From positions 1-24,596 of IMG/VR virus record IMGVR_UViG_3300017772_000121: a DNA stretch of 24,596 bases; one strand, 5' to 3'. The notes under the pieces are model-generated. The model was given only the letters and a program-made list of their open reading frames with translations. It was not told the DNA's origin and did no database searches. Source of the stretch: a virus. Of the stretch, positions 8,294-15,904 are shown one piece after another. Within the stretch, counting starts at the first letter, position 1. Each line of letters starts with the position of its first letter. The position numbers and the translations under genes are program-made.

Positions 8294-9127
8294 CTATTCA
8301 GTGCAAGAGATTTTGACGATACCTTCGTCATCAATGGCAACCGCGCCTGCGGAGAACATTGAAGAAACGAGGAACGACGTTTTCTCAGGAACATAGTTGA
8401 TTTCAGACTTTTGGTTCATGCCGATACCCATACCCATTGCATCTTTGTGGAATGCAAAACAGGTGCGAGTTGATGGCTTTGGCAAGCCACCTTCATCACG
8501 GTCACCAAGAGTTACGAACTTGAAGCCCATAAAGGTGTCAACCTCACCAGAAACAAGAGCTTTTATCGTATTGAAATCGCTCGATTGTACTGCGGTTTCA
8601 CCCAACAGGCCAGCAAGAGTGTTGGCATGAATAATCATGCAACGGTCTTCTGATGGTACGTTTTTCGCATCAAGCAGCTTCTTTGTTTCGATCAGCTTTT
8701 CGACGTTCATGTTTGTACCAGAGCCACCAACGGTAGTCGCAACGGTCAGTGATGTTGATGATGCGTTGAGCGCATCAAGGACAAGCTGATCCATACGACG
8801 GCCAATAGCGTTACCAACTACCTGCACCAATTCACGGCGCTCGTCAAAATTGACTTTTTGCTGTGAAAAGATGTCGCTATATTCTGAAGCGATGTAGTCA
8901 GACATTGTGGCTGTGACCTGTGAGTAGGTCACGTTAAGAGGGGTTACGTCAGTTTGCGGAACGCGAACTGTTGCGGTGCCTTTTCCAATCTTTGGAAACT
9001 TCACCTGATTGCCTTCGACATTTGCCCGCTCGCGGGTTAAGCCTGCCAGTGCGCGTGACGACTGGTATGCCTGCTTAACCTCGGCATCGAACAACTGTAC
9101 AAAAGCATTGGAAATGCCAACTGCCAT
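8294..9127 (-). CDS. Major capsid protein, 277 aa
   Basis: It lies directly after the scaffold gene, which is the usual place, and has the typical composition: MAVGISNAFVQLFDAEVKQA, then KFPKIGKGTATVRVPQTDVT, and a central helical DERRELVQVVGNAIGRRMDQ segment like the spine helix of HK97-fold coat proteins. A later part reads MIIHANTLAGLLGE and GEVDTFMGFKFVTL (A-domain and E-loop-like patterns in this family). Length is at the short end of the usual 280-350 range. AAGGAA sits upstream of ATG. The gene is flanked by hairpins on both sides (with the 90-aa gene), which fits high, separate expression. No protease domain or cleavage signal was recognised. Confidence 0.85.
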   Translation of the reverse strand: MAVGISNAFVQLFDAEVKQAYQSSRALAGLTRERANVEGNQVKFPKIGKGTATVRVPQTDVTPLNVTYSQVTATMSDYIASEYSDIFSQQKVNFDERRELVQVVGNAIGRRMDQLVLDALNASSTSLTVATTVGGSGTNMNVEKLIETKKLLDAKNVPSEDRCMIIHANTLAGLLGETAVQSSDFNTIKALVSGEVDTFMGFKFVTLGDRDEGGLPKPSTRTCFAFHKDAMGMGIGMNQKSEINYVPEKTSFLVSSMFSAGAVAIDDEGIVKISCTE

Positions 9128-9269
9128 TTTCCTATTCCTTTGTAAAAGTTAAAACACGATTTGACGCCTAGCAGGTATCCTTCCGGGCTGCGGCTTGAGC
9201 ATATACGCTACGCCCCCAAGCGTTTGCGACAGGTCGAAAGCCGATTGTCTGTCAAGGGTGATTTTATAG

Positions 9270-9300
9270 AAAAACGCGGCAATTGTAAACAACTGCCGCG
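9270..9300 (-). terminator. Rho-independent terminator after the scaffold gene
   Basis: On the - strand, a 12-bp stem with one mismatch (arms 9,275-9,286 and 9,289-9,300, two-base loop) is followed at once by TTTTT (9,274-9,270). It stands six bases after the scaffold stop. The 140 bases between it and the capsid start would then hold a capsid promoter or processing site. A TTGACA on the - strand at 9,255-9,250 has no good -10 at the right distance. Confidence 0.8.
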
Positions 9301-9306
9301 CTTGCA

Positions 9307-10110
9307 TTAAATGGCACTATATTCTTGCTTGCCATATACGTTTTCAAACATCTTCTCAACCTTCGCCCGGTAGGCGGGGTCGCTTTGATATTCGGGCTTG
9401 CCAACCATTGCCATTAGCTCTTCTTTTGATGGCGCATCGCTTGTTGGCGACACGTCGATTGGCACTGGCTTATCTCCATAATATGAGCGGATTTTTTGCA
9501 AAGCGCGTAGCCCTTGTGCTGTGCCGCCCATAATTTTAAACTCTTCAAAATCATCATCTGACCACACGCCTTTGCGAACTAAGCTAGATGCCCAGTCAGT
9601 CATTGACTTAATAGCGATGTCAGCGTTAGGGCCAAGTTTCTCGTATTCTTCTTTGTATGAGATTTCGGCTTGCTGGCTTTCGCCTTGAGCCATCTCAATA
9701 AATGTGCCAGCTAGCTGTTCAAACGCCGCTTGGCTAACGCCATTCTCTTTTGCCCAGTCTTTGTAAACGCTATAAAGCGGATCATCGTCACCAATGCCAG
9801 CCTCTTCAAAAATTGCTGTGTCGTATTTGTCAGGGGATTTGTGCTTGCCCTGACTAAACTTTTTTTGCAGTTCATTGTAAGACTTGACAAGGTTCTCTAG
9901 ATCCGGGCCATCGTCTTCGTTCCAAAACTTTTCTGGATACCACTCTGGCTTTTCAAGCTCTATCTCTTCACCTTCTTTTGCAACGGTTACGCTATCAACT
10001 GACGGCTCGTTGTCTGTTAGCTGGTGTGGGATTGATGTCTCTTCAGCCTGCTGCTGGTTATCGTCGCCCTCGACTTGGGCTTCGGCCAACAGTCCATCTG
10101 TATCATTCAT
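9307..10110 (-). CDS. Capsid assembly scaffolding protein, 267 aa
   Basis: A strongly acidic N-terminus (residues 1-55, with Asp/Glu/Gln-rich EGDDNQQQAEETS) is followed by KPEWYPEKFWNEDDGPDLEN, then LVKSYNELQKKFSQGKHKSP. This is the recurring signature of phage scaffolds of the T7 gp9 class (x-PExF...LVKSYxELQKKxG). The remainder is helical, ending in AYRAKVEKMFENVYGKQEY, a basic/aromatic C-terminal helix like those that bind coat protein. Place between portal and capsid agrees. The start overlaps the stop of the 89-aa gene (ATGA). It would be absent from the mature head. Confidence 0.85.
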   Translation of the reverse strand: MNDTDGLLAEAQVEGDDNQQQAEETSIPHQLTDNEPSVDSVTVAKEGEEIELEKPEWYPEKFWNEDDGPDLENLVKSYNELQKKFSQGKHKSPDKYDTAIFEEAGIGDDDPLYSVYKDWAKENGVSQAAFEQLAGTFIEMAQGESQQAEISYKEEYEKLGPNADIAIKSMTDWASSLVRKGVWSDDDFEEFKIMGGTAQGLRALQKIRSYYGDKPVPIDVSPTSDAPSKEELMAMVGKPEYQSDPAYRAKVEKMFENVYGKQEYSAI

Positions 10111-10376
10111 AGTGATCTCGCTCTTTTCATACGCCGCTCAATTTCCCTGACCAAACTGTTTTGGCCTTCGCGAGCATAGCCGTGGCTGGCGTCCTCACCG
10201 GGATACCAACTTGGCTGCTCTATCGTCAGCGACCTTAGATGGGTGAGCAGCTTTGCCCCATCATCGCTGGCGAACACGCGCAAATAAAGACGATCAATGT
10301 CATCTTTATCAACTTGTTGCTTTTCTGCTATTTCGGGGTTTACGGTTTGTAAACCTTCCCAACCGTCCGGGTTCAT
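10107..10376 (-). CDS. Bbp19-like small phage protein, 89 aa
   Basis: The core YLRVFASDDGAKLLTHLRSL, then EQPSWYPGEDASHGYAREGQ, and NSLVREIERRM resembles the Bbp19 family, small proteins found beside portal genes in podoviruses. The pattern is an F-x-T/S-x-D/E-G-x-x-L helix followed by P-G-D-x-x-x-x-x-x-x-G and a closing amphipathic helix. Function is unknown. It begins with ATG at 10,376, sharing a base with the portal stop (TAATG), and ends overlapping the scaffold start. The coupling to portal and scaffold suggests a head assembly role. The family link is from memory of the pattern. Confidence 0.7.
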   Translation of the reverse strand: MNPDGWEGLQTVNPEIAEKQQVDKDDIDRLYLRVFASDDGAKLLTHLRSLTIEQPSWYPGEDASHGYAREGQNSLVREIERRMKRARSL

Positions 10377-11941
10377 TAGACCATCCCTTCTGGTGGTGCC
10401 TCGCCTTCAGTTGGCGCACCACCCTCTGCCTGCGCTTGTGCCTGCATCATCTGCGCGGCCTGTTGCATCATTTGCTCGCGCTCTTGTGGTGTCGTGCGTA
10501 ACTCCGCTGGCACCCCTAGTTTGTCAGCCACATAATCTGAAATGCTACCCATCTTAACAGCCATCTGACCTTCTGGGCCAAGCGCTGATGACATTTGCAC
10601 CCACTGCATAATCTTCTCAATGTCACCCATATTTTGCGCTTGTGCAATCGGGCTAACTGGCGTGACCTTAACTTCAAGGCCATTGACGCGCAATGGCATT
10701 TCAATCAGACCGCGCTCATCCATCACATACAAAATGCGGCTAACTAGCGGCACCATTGTTTCTGTGATCAAGCGACCAAAAGCGGAGCCAAGGTTCTGCG
10801 CCAGTTCTTTCATGCGTTCTGCAATCTCTGTCGCAGACCTTGCGCTCATATTGTCTGGCGGCAATGTGTCATCAAGCAAAATCTTTTTGACGTTCATACG
10901 CAAGTCATTGATCACGATCTGCGACACATTAAAATCACCAGAGCGCGGCATCTGACGCAGGCTTTCGCCTTGTGGGCCACCGTTACGCGCAACCGGGATA
11001 ATGGCACCCGGCTGGATGCGGATGTTTTGCGGGTTCAATACGCCATCATCAGCCGCCGTGTAAACACCGGCAATTGACAGGCTGGCATTTTTCAGCAGCA
11101 ACTCTAGCGTTTTGTTTAGTGTCTTAATGTCCGGGATTGCTGTGACCAACGGCCCTCGCCCATAAACCTCACCCGCCACTTTCATGTAACGCGCTACAAT
11201 CCAAGGCGATGATTTCATCCGGCGCATAAGCAAGCCAGCTTTGCCCTCAGCCCAAATAACGTGATAACAAAAATCACCTTTGTCGGGGTCATATAATGTA
11301 GCTTCGACCAAATCGATTTCCTGAGTAGGCTTGTCATCAATCATGCGCTGCAAGCGATCCGGGATTTCGGCGTCCTGCCAATGCTGCTTGATGGCCTCAC
11401 CTTTTAAGCGCATCCGGCGGTACACATTATCGACCTTGCCGTGTGCGCCCTCTTCGATGCTTACCAAATACTGCGGCACAGCAGTAAAGCGAATAGGAGA
11501 CATATCATCGCCGGGCTGAACCAGCATGACGGCAGTGCCAACAGCTAGGTCAAGCAAAAACTCACCCATAGCCAAATCAAAATTAGATTGGCGTAACAGG
11601 CTAAACATTGTGTCGCTATACATATCAAGCGCAGTTTGTGCTTCAAGGCGGCGCTCTTCTGGGATTTCTGGCCCCGGCTCTAACCGGCACCAAGGTGCAT
11701 AAGGTGGGAACAAGCCTGACTGGATGCGGTTCGCAAAGCGCTGCGTTGCATTGATAGCGGTGCTATCGAACACGCGCACCATTTTGTTTTGCCCCGGAGA
11801 GCCACCGCCCTCGTAATAGCCATCATAAAGATTGCGCTGTGGCAAGCCAAACTCATAGCAGTCTTCATAGATCTGCCGCCAGTTATCTTTGCGCCGCTGC
11901 GCCACGTCGTGACGCTTTAGGATATCTTCAACACTATGCAC
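10376..11941 (-). CDS. Portal (head-to-tail connector) protein, 521 aa
   Basis: Pattern matches the head-tail connector family of T7-like phages. An N-terminal helix (KRHDVAQRRKDNWRQIYEDC) precedes the conserved FDSTAINATQRFANRIQSGL and FPPYAPWCRLEP (residues about 78-108). The middle has GRGPLVTAIPDIKTLNKTLE and then LLLKNASLSIAGVY. The clip/crown helices include PPDNMSARSATEIAERMKEL and GSAFGRLITETMVPLVSRIL. The C-terminal tail is Gln/Met/Ala-rich, then Pro/Glu/Gly. Length is typical (about 520-560). The start is GTG at 11,941, eight bases inside the end of the 100-aa gene, with AAGGA upstream; no nearby ATG fits better. It forms the dodecameric DNA channel at the head vertex and docks terminase. 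Confidence 0.92.
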   Translation of the reverse strand: MHSVEDILKRHDVAQRRKDNWRQIYEDCYEFGLPQRNLYDGYYEGGGSPGQNKMVRVFDSTAINATQRFANRIQSGLFPPYAPWCRLEPGPEIPEERRLEAQTALDMYSDTMFSLLRQSNFDLAMGEFLLDLAVGTAVMLVQPGDDMSPIRFTAVPQYLVSIEEGAHGKVDNVYRRMRLKGEAIKQHWQDAEIPDRLQRMIDDKPTQEIDLVEATLYDPDKGDFCYHVIWAEGKAGLLMRRMKSSPWIVARYMKVAGEVYGRGPLVTAIPDIKTLNKTLELLLKNASLSIAGVYTAADDGVLNPQNIRIQPGAIIPVARNGGPQGESLRQMPRSGDFNVSQIVINDLRMNVKKILLDDTLPPDNMSARSATEIAERMKELAQNLGSAFGRLITETMVPLVSRILYVMDERGLIEMPLRVNGLEVKVTPVSPIAQAQNMGDIEKIMQWVQMSSALGPEGQMAVKMGSISDYVADKLGVPAELRTTPQEREQMMQQAAQMMQAQAQAEGGAPTEGEAPPEGMV

Positions 11942-12236
11942 TGGCTTGGTTCCTTTTACTTATGGCTGCCGATTTTCTTTTGGCGTCTGCTTTTGAGCTA
12001 GCGCCCCAAGCGCGTAGCGATAAAAGCAGACGTGTAGGCTCTCCCTTTTCATTACGCTCTGGCCCTGGCATACCACCCATCCTAGCCAAGAATGATGCGC
12101 GGCGCGGATTGTCGCCAGACTTTACCGGCGCTTTTAGGTTCATGCCTTGCGCTTTAGCAGAACGACGACCAGCAGCGTTCAAACCACCTTTTGGGTTTTT
12201 GCCTGCACTGCGTGTCCAAGCCGGTGACCTAGCCAC
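11934..12236 (-). CDS. Basic phage protein, DUF6321-like, 100 aa
   Basis: The sequence reads MARSPAWTRSAGKNPKGGLN, then AAGRRSAKAQGMNLKAPVKS, GDNPRRASFLARMGGMPGPE and LLLSLRAWGASSKADAKRKS. This is a well-conserved basic protein that I associate with DUF6321, common in marine podoviruses; its function is unknown. The start is GTG at 12,236; MARSPAW is the conserved beginning, so the GTG is preferred over later starts. It overlaps the end of the 51-aa gene before it and the portal start after it. High Lys/Arg and low aromatic content suggest nucleic-acid binding or a packaged basic protein; that part is inference. Confidence 0.75.
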   Translation of the reverse strand: MARSPAWTRSAGKNPKGGLNAAGRRSAKAQGMNLKAPVKSGDNPRRASFLARMGGMPGPERNEKGEPTRLLLSLRAWGASSKADAKRKSAAISKRNQASA

Positions 12237-12384
12237 GCGCCGCCCTCATATTATCAATGAGGTTTGGATATGGCCGACCAGCTTTTTTAGCTGCCCGCAT
12301 AGCGCTGCGCTTCTTAGCAGAACTCAACGCCTTTGGCTTGCCCAAATCTTTTGGCCGCTTTTTATCCCAAACTTGCTTTGCCAT
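12229..12384 (-). CDS. Small basic protein, 51 aa
   Basis: The frame runs from ATG at 12,384 to TAG at 12,229: MAKQVWDKKRPKDLGKPKAL, then SSAKKRSAMRAAKKAGRPYP, ending NLIDNMRAARG. It is very basic (about a third Lys/Arg). Its start shares a base with the stop of the 11-codon frame (TAATG) and its stop overlaps the GTG start of the 100-aa gene, so it fits the gene chain exactly. Function unknown; the composition suggests binding to DNA or RNA. Confidence 0.65.
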   Translation of the reverse strand: MAKQVWDKKRPKDLGKPKALSSAKKRSAMRAAKKAGRPYPNLIDNMRAARG

Positions 12385-12419
12385 TATTTACCGTAACCCT
12401 TACCTTTTTTCTTAGGCAT
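12384..12419 (-). CDS. Tiny ORF, 11 aa (MPKKKGKGYGK)
   Basis: The frame has ATG at 12,419 with a good AGAGGAAAG ribosome site just upstream and TAA at 12,384 overlapping the next ATG. It starts inside the last codons of the preceding 51-aa gene. It may be a real basic micropeptide or simply a coupling device that carries ribosomes from one 51-aa gene to the next. The sequence cannot decide which. Confidence 0.4.
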   Translation of the reverse strand: MPKKKGKGYGK

Positions 12420-12567
12420 AATCTTTCCTCTTCGCCATTTTAGTTTTCATGTTAGCCTCAGTTACCCGGCCACCAGTCTGCCGGGCATACTCTTTAGCTG
12501 CCTTCATCCCAGCCTTGCTATAAGCAAAGTGCCGGGTCTTCCCATCTTTGGAAACTACTTTTGGCAT
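12412..12567 (-). CDS. Small basic protein, 51 aa
   Basis: The frame has ATG at 12,567, placed directly after the TAA of the 290-aa gene, and stop at 12,412. It begins MPKVVSKDGKTRHFAYSKAG, then MKAAKEYARQTGGRVTEANM and KTKMAKRKDYA. It is basic, with a short beta-like start (KVVSKDGKTRHFAYS) and an amphipathic helix, a plan seen in tiny phage proteins between terminase and portal. No known function. The adjoining stop/start supports translation by re-initiation. Confidence 0.65.
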   Translation of the reverse strand: MPKVVSKDGKTRHFAYSKAGMKAAKEYARQTGGRVTEANMKTKMAKRKDYA

Positions 12568-13440
12568 TTATGCTCCTAATCGTGATGAGGTTGATAATAA
12601 TGTGCGTGTGCCAAGCTGCGTCATCCCAGATTTGCGGCGACGTAACCGCTCGGCTTCAATCTCTTTTGCGAGGTCTGAGCGAATAACTTTTTTGCCAAGC
12701 TTCGCTTTTTCTTCTTCTTCTTCTTCTGGTTTAATGACAGAGCTTGGCGCACCACCGCCACCCTCGTTCATTCTTTCTCTTTCCTCTCGCGCTTCAGCGG
12801 CGGGGTCACGACCTGTCAACCTGCCAAGGCTATCATAAACGCCGCTTACTCTGCCGGTGCGGCTATCAAAAACCGCTCTTGAACCTGCTTTACTTAACAC
12901 GTCTTTCATGCGGTTTCCCATAAACTGGGCAGCATAATTTTGCGTTACATTAAGCGCAGCGAATGGCATTGCAGCAGCAATAATTTTGTCGCTTGTGGTC
13001 ATGTTGTCGATATTTTTTTTGCCAAGCGCAATTTGTTTATTTATCTGTTGCTGTGCTTTGTTTTTCTTTCCCTGCGGCGTATTTGATCCGGGGCGCTGTT
13101 CAGCGCCACCACGGTCTGGCCCAGAGTAACCGCGACCGCCGTCATCCCGGCTGCTTCCCATACCCGCGCTAGAACGACCACCACCGCGACCGCCGGATGG
13201 CCCACCACCGCGACCGCTGCCACTTGCGCCAGAAGAGCCACCAGCCGCCCCGCCCGATCTCTCCGACCCAAAGCCAGAACTTTCATTACCAAACCCAGGC
13301 GGGTATGATGGAACGCCTTTATGGAACTCACCTGTTCCACCGCGTGATTTCAGAAGCTCGGCTTCGGCTGGCGTGATATAAGCCAACAAATGCCGCTGGC
13401 CTCTAATTGTGGTTCTGCTTGGTGGGTTTCTTTTTGTCAT
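12568..13440 (-). CDS. Gly/Ser-rich structural-type protein, 290 aa, unknown function
   Basis: The N-terminal 40 residues (RGQRHLLAYITPAEAELLKS, then RGGTGEFHKGVPSYPPGFG) resemble the short opening segment LAYITPxEAxxLxxxGG found in a number of phage structural proteins. Residues about 50-115 are a Gly/Ser/Arg low-complexity linker. A helical part follows (NIDNMTTSDKIIAAAMPFAA), then EEREMN-type charged helices with a run of six Glu coded by a pure GAA repeat. The end is RTLLSTSSRLGA. It lies between terminase and portal. I do not recognise a family for the whole protein. Disordered middle and location suggest a minor head component. The ribosome site is weak. Confidence 0.55.
   Translation of the reverse strand: MTKRNPPSRTTIRGQRHLLAYITPAEAELLKSRGGTGEFHKGVPSYPPGFGNESSGFGSERSGGAAGGSSGASGSGRGGGPSGGRGGGRSSAGMGSSRDDGGRGYSGPDRGGAEQRPGSNTPQGKKNKAQQQINKQIALGKKNIDNMTTSDKIIAAAMPFAALNVTQNYAAQFMGNRMKDVLSKAGSRAVFDSRTGRVSGVYDSLGRLTGRDPAAEAREERERMNEGGGGAPSSVIKPEEEEEEKAKLGKKVIRSDLAKEIEAERLRRRKSGMTQLGTRTLLSTSSRLGA
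12709..12726 (-). repeat. Trinucleotide run, six GAA codons
   Basis: TTC is repeated six times on the + strand, coding six consecutive Glu in the 290-aa protein. Such a run is prone to slippage in multiples of three without breaking the frame. Confidence 0.9.
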
Positions 13441-13443
13441 ATC

Positions 13444-13668
13444 TTACACCGGCCCTAATGTTTCTGTAATGCCCTTTTCGGCGTCTTCGCGGGTTTTAGA
13501 TAGCAGCATCCGACGACCGCCAGTATATCGAGCGCGGCGCTGTGCTGCTAGCTTCATGCGCCTATCGCGATCCTCAGCCTCGACCTGTTGTTCTTGGCGC
13601 TTTTGAGCAGCCACCAATTCTGGATCTGGCTGTTGTGGTTTAGGACTGCCGCCAAATAATCCGCTCAT
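13444..13668 (-). CDS. Small charged phage protein, 74 aa
   Basis: It begins MSGLFGGSPKPQQPDPELVA, followed by a Gln/Arg/Glu helix (KRQEQQVEAEDRDRRMKLAA) and TGGRRMLLSKTRED. Proteins of this plan (a GGSPK-type Pro-rich start, a charged helix, then a G-R/G-x-LL segment) recur between terminase and portal genes in podoviruses; their role is unknown. The RRMLL segment near the end echoes RTLLS at the end of the neighbouring 290-aa protein, so both may share a binding target. A GAGG ribosome site lies eight bases before ATG. The start overlaps the previous stop (ATGA). Confidence 0.6.
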   Translation of the reverse strand: MSGLFGGSPKPQQPDPELVAAQKRQEQQVEAEDRDRRMKLAAQRRARYTGGRRMLLSKTREDAEKGITETLGPV

Positions 13669-14162
13669 TTATAATACCTCGCATACATTCTATAATCAGC
13701 GCCATCAGGGCCGTAGCTTTTCAATAAACCCTCTGGCGTGAATTGTAACGCATCAGCCCACCTAACAGCAAGATCATTCTGCGTATTTACTGTTAGCTGC
13801 AACCGCTTCAATACCATCTCGGTAGCGATCAGGTTGAAATAGCGGTATGCCCCCCTAGTAAGCGATACCGGCGCGGTAGCAACGTGGTCTGTTGTCAACA
13901 TCCAGCCTTCAGCAACACCCGGCCACAGCTTGTTAATGCCAAAGCAACAAGCAATCTTCCCACGCAATAATGCTGTGCAAGCAAGCCCACCTGTGCCTGC
14001 TGCCTGCAAAGCTTCTTTATAATCCGGCACAAGTTTTAAAAACTGGGCGTCAATTGGCCTTAAATCTGCCATATAGGCATGACCCCAGTAAAACGGCACA
14101 ATAGAAACCTCACTATTGCCGCACAGCGTTTCCCGCCAGTTAGAATATGTTAAAATCTGCAT
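13665..14162 (-). CDS. T7 gp13-like / GNAT-fold phage protein, 165 aa
   Basis: Central and C-terminal motifs resemble acetyltransferase-fold proteins of the phage gp13 class. A beta strand (GKIACCFGINKLWPGVAEGW) is followed by a helix (RGAYRYFNLIATEMVLKRLQ) and the closing pair RWADALQFTPEGLLKSYGPD then GADYRMYARYYK. That end, with position-typical A-x-x-L-x-F-x-x-E-G-L and Y-G-P-D-G-A-D-Y, is the most diagnostic. In T7, gp13 is needed for internal protein assembly and has no shown transferase activity. The acetyl-CoA-binding R/Q-x-x-G-x-G/A loop is not evident here, so catalysis is doubtful. It overlaps the end of the terminase gene by 23 bases. Confidence 0.65.
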   Translation of the reverse strand: MQILTYSNWRETLCGNSEVSIVPFYWGHAYMADLRPIDAQFLKLVPDYKEALQAAGTGGLACTALLRGKIACCFGINKLWPGVAEGWMLTTDHVATAPVSLTRGAYRYFNLIATEMVLKRLQLTVNTQNDLAVRWADALQFTPEGLLKSYGPDGADYRMYARYYK

Positions 14163-15693
14163 TAGCTGTTAGCTGATTAAACTGTTTACTAAACTGGCTG
14201 TTGCGCGTAATGCTCCGCACCTCACCGGCACCAAGCATCAAATACCCAAACGCATCACCAACGTGCGAATGTTCATTTTTATTTGGAGCATCGCGAAACC
14301 GCTCATAACCAGCGCCAACTGCAACGCGCCGAAAATGATAACCGCCAGCAAGCGATTTTCGGGTGCGAGTGCATTTACTGCTAACCACCAACCCAGCTTT
14401 GCCATCTATCATGCGGTTCATTGGCATAGCACCGGCCTCGCGCCGCACTTTAAAATCGTTGGTGCTAGTTGGCCGGGCATGAAGCCCCATCGTTTTTAAA
14501 TGCTCAAATGCGGTGACCTCAAAGATCTCATCGCGCTTGACGCCCGCCGGGTCACCCCAAACCAGCACGTCGCATTTCGGAAACATACTTTGTATGTCAG
14601 CCAGCAAGTGATGGCAGAACCGCTCAAGCCCCATATCAAAAGCCACAAGCTCATGCACGACATTCCATCTGCCATTCTGCATCTTTTGCCCAAACACAGC
14701 CGCCGGGGTCAAACCAAAGTCAAGCCCGATATGCACCGGCCAGCCCGGCTCAATCTCAGCATCACCAGACATCACGCTATCGCTAAACTCAGGCCAGACC
14801 GGCTTACCATCCTGCACATAAACATACTGCGCCCCGGCATAGCATTGTATCCAATCAAGCGTCTTCCCAGCTAGCTGCTGCTCGTAATATCCAACCGGCA
14901 AGTTATTGACGTTCTCAGCTATCGGATTATTCAGCCAATGCTTGCCAGCCGCAAACATAGCGTCCTCATGCTCGGCCGTACCTTCGACCACACCGCCGGG
15001 CTGCTTGTAAAACTTCCAAGGATATTTTCCGCGAATAGGATTTTTTTCGGCAAGGTTCGGCCACCAGTGGTCGCTATCCATTGGGTTGGTACTCATCCAA
15101 ACACCGCGCCAAGTGCAACCAGCATTCGATTTGGTAGGATAACGACCAACACGCGATGTCAAGCCGTCAACCACCGCTTTCGGAAGCTCTCTAGCCTCGT
15201 CAATGAAACCGCCGGTCAATTCCAAAGACAACAGCTTCCGAACATCCCGAGGCTGATCTAACGCCAAGAAGATCACCTCACAATCAAGCCCAGCCGCGCC
15301 ATCACGCGGCGGCAGCTTGATGTGATGGGTGATCGGCGGCGACCAGCGCATCGGCCCCCAAACATTCTCAGGGAATAATTCCTGCCACGTTTTAATCGTG
15401 GTCGTGCGTAGCTCCGGGTAGCTGTTTCGTATTACTGCAAATCTGGTATATCTGATCCCATCTATCGGCGACGGCTCCTGCTTCACCGCCCGCAGCATCA
15501 CTTCCGCTAATGAAGCAAACGTCTTGCCAGACCCGACCGGCCCCATCAACCCACGCACGAAACTGTCGTCTTGTAAAAATTGCCATACTGTTGGGCTTTG
15601 CGAAAAATCAAGGTTTAAACCCGCAAGCGCCTCAGTGGTTGGCTGCTTGCGACGCCGGGGTGATCTGTCTGTTGCTGCTTTAGCTCTCGCCAT
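14140..15693 (-). CDS. Terminase large subunit, 517 aa
   Basis: ATP-driven packaging motor and headful/end-cutting nuclease. Walker A GPVGSGKT is at 51-58, Walker B GGFIDEARE near 161-169 (Asp165, Glu166), and a coupling motif STNP at 201-204. The RNase H-fold nuclease part shows HIGLDFGLTPA (Asp325), VLVWGDPAG (Asp381) and SHVGDAFGYL (Asp480). Two ATGs sit side by side at 15,696 and 15,693. I take 15,693 because GAGG is then six bases away, giving MARAKAATDRSPRRRK; a TTG further upstream is less likely. It overlaps the 74-aa zinc-ribbon gene. The basic N-terminal tail could bind DNA. Confidence 0.93.
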   Translation of the reverse strand: MARAKAATDRSPRRRKQPTTEALAGLNLDFSQSPTVWQFLQDDSFVRGLMGPVGSGKTFASLAEVMLRAVKQEPSPIDGIRYTRFAVIRNSYPELRTTTIKTWQELFPENVWGPMRWSPPITHHIKLPPRDGAAGLDCEVIFLALDQPRDVRKLLSLELTGGFIDEARELPKAVVDGLTSRVGRYPTKSNAGCTWRGVWMSTNPMDSDHWWPNLAEKNPIRGKYPWKFYKQPGGVVEGTAEHEDAMFAAGKHWLNNPIAENVNNLPVGYYEQQLAGKTLDWIQCYAGAQYVYVQDGKPVWPEFSDSVMSGDAEIEPGWPVHIGLDFGLTPAAVFGQKMQNGRWNVVHELVAFDMGLERFCHHLLADIQSMFPKCDVLVWGDPAGVKRDEIFEVTAFEHLKTMGLHARPTSTNDFKVRREAGAMPMNRMIDGKAGLVVSSKCTRTRKSLAGGYHFRRVAVGAGYERFRDAPNKNEHSHVGDAFGYLMLGAGEVRSITRNSQFSKQFNQLTANADFNIF

Positions 15694-15904
15694 CATAATC
15701 CTCTGGGTCAAAAATAATAGTCAAATTATCGTTAAACTGGTCGCTTTCTAATTCAAGCATAGGCCCGCCGCACTCAGTACAAACAATAGCCTCACCACTA
15801 TCATACACCCGACCCCTAGTAAGCCGGGAACAATATCGACACACTATATCATTCTTAAAAAACCTGACGCTGATATAGTCCTTCATGTCGATAACCTTAC
15901 CCAT
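15680..15904 (-). CDS. Zinc-ribbon-like small protein, 74 aa
   Basis: ATG at 15,904 has GAGG six bases upstream and is preferred over the longer TTG-initiated frame reaching 15,958, which would run deeper into the small terminase gene. The protein has two Cys pairs, CRYC and CTEC, 18 residues apart (first Cys to last pair), a four-cysteine zinc ribbon pattern, followed by an acidic tail (FDPEDYDGES). It is placed between small and large terminase with overlaps on both sides. A role in packaging or DNA binding is possible; function unknown. Confidence 0.6.
   Translation of the reverse strand: MGKVIDMKDYISVRFFKNDIVCRYCSRLTRGRVYDSGEAIVCTECGGPMLELESDQFNDNLTIIFDPEDYDGES

Noticed and set aside
9250-9255. 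TTGACA on the - strand as a capsid promoter
   Set aside because: No -10-like hexamer lies 16-18 bases downstream; kept only as a remark.
15694-15711. Terminase large subunit start at TTG 15,711 or ATG 15,696
   Set aside because: The GAGG ribosome site spacing favours ATG at 15,693; the difference is only one to six residues.
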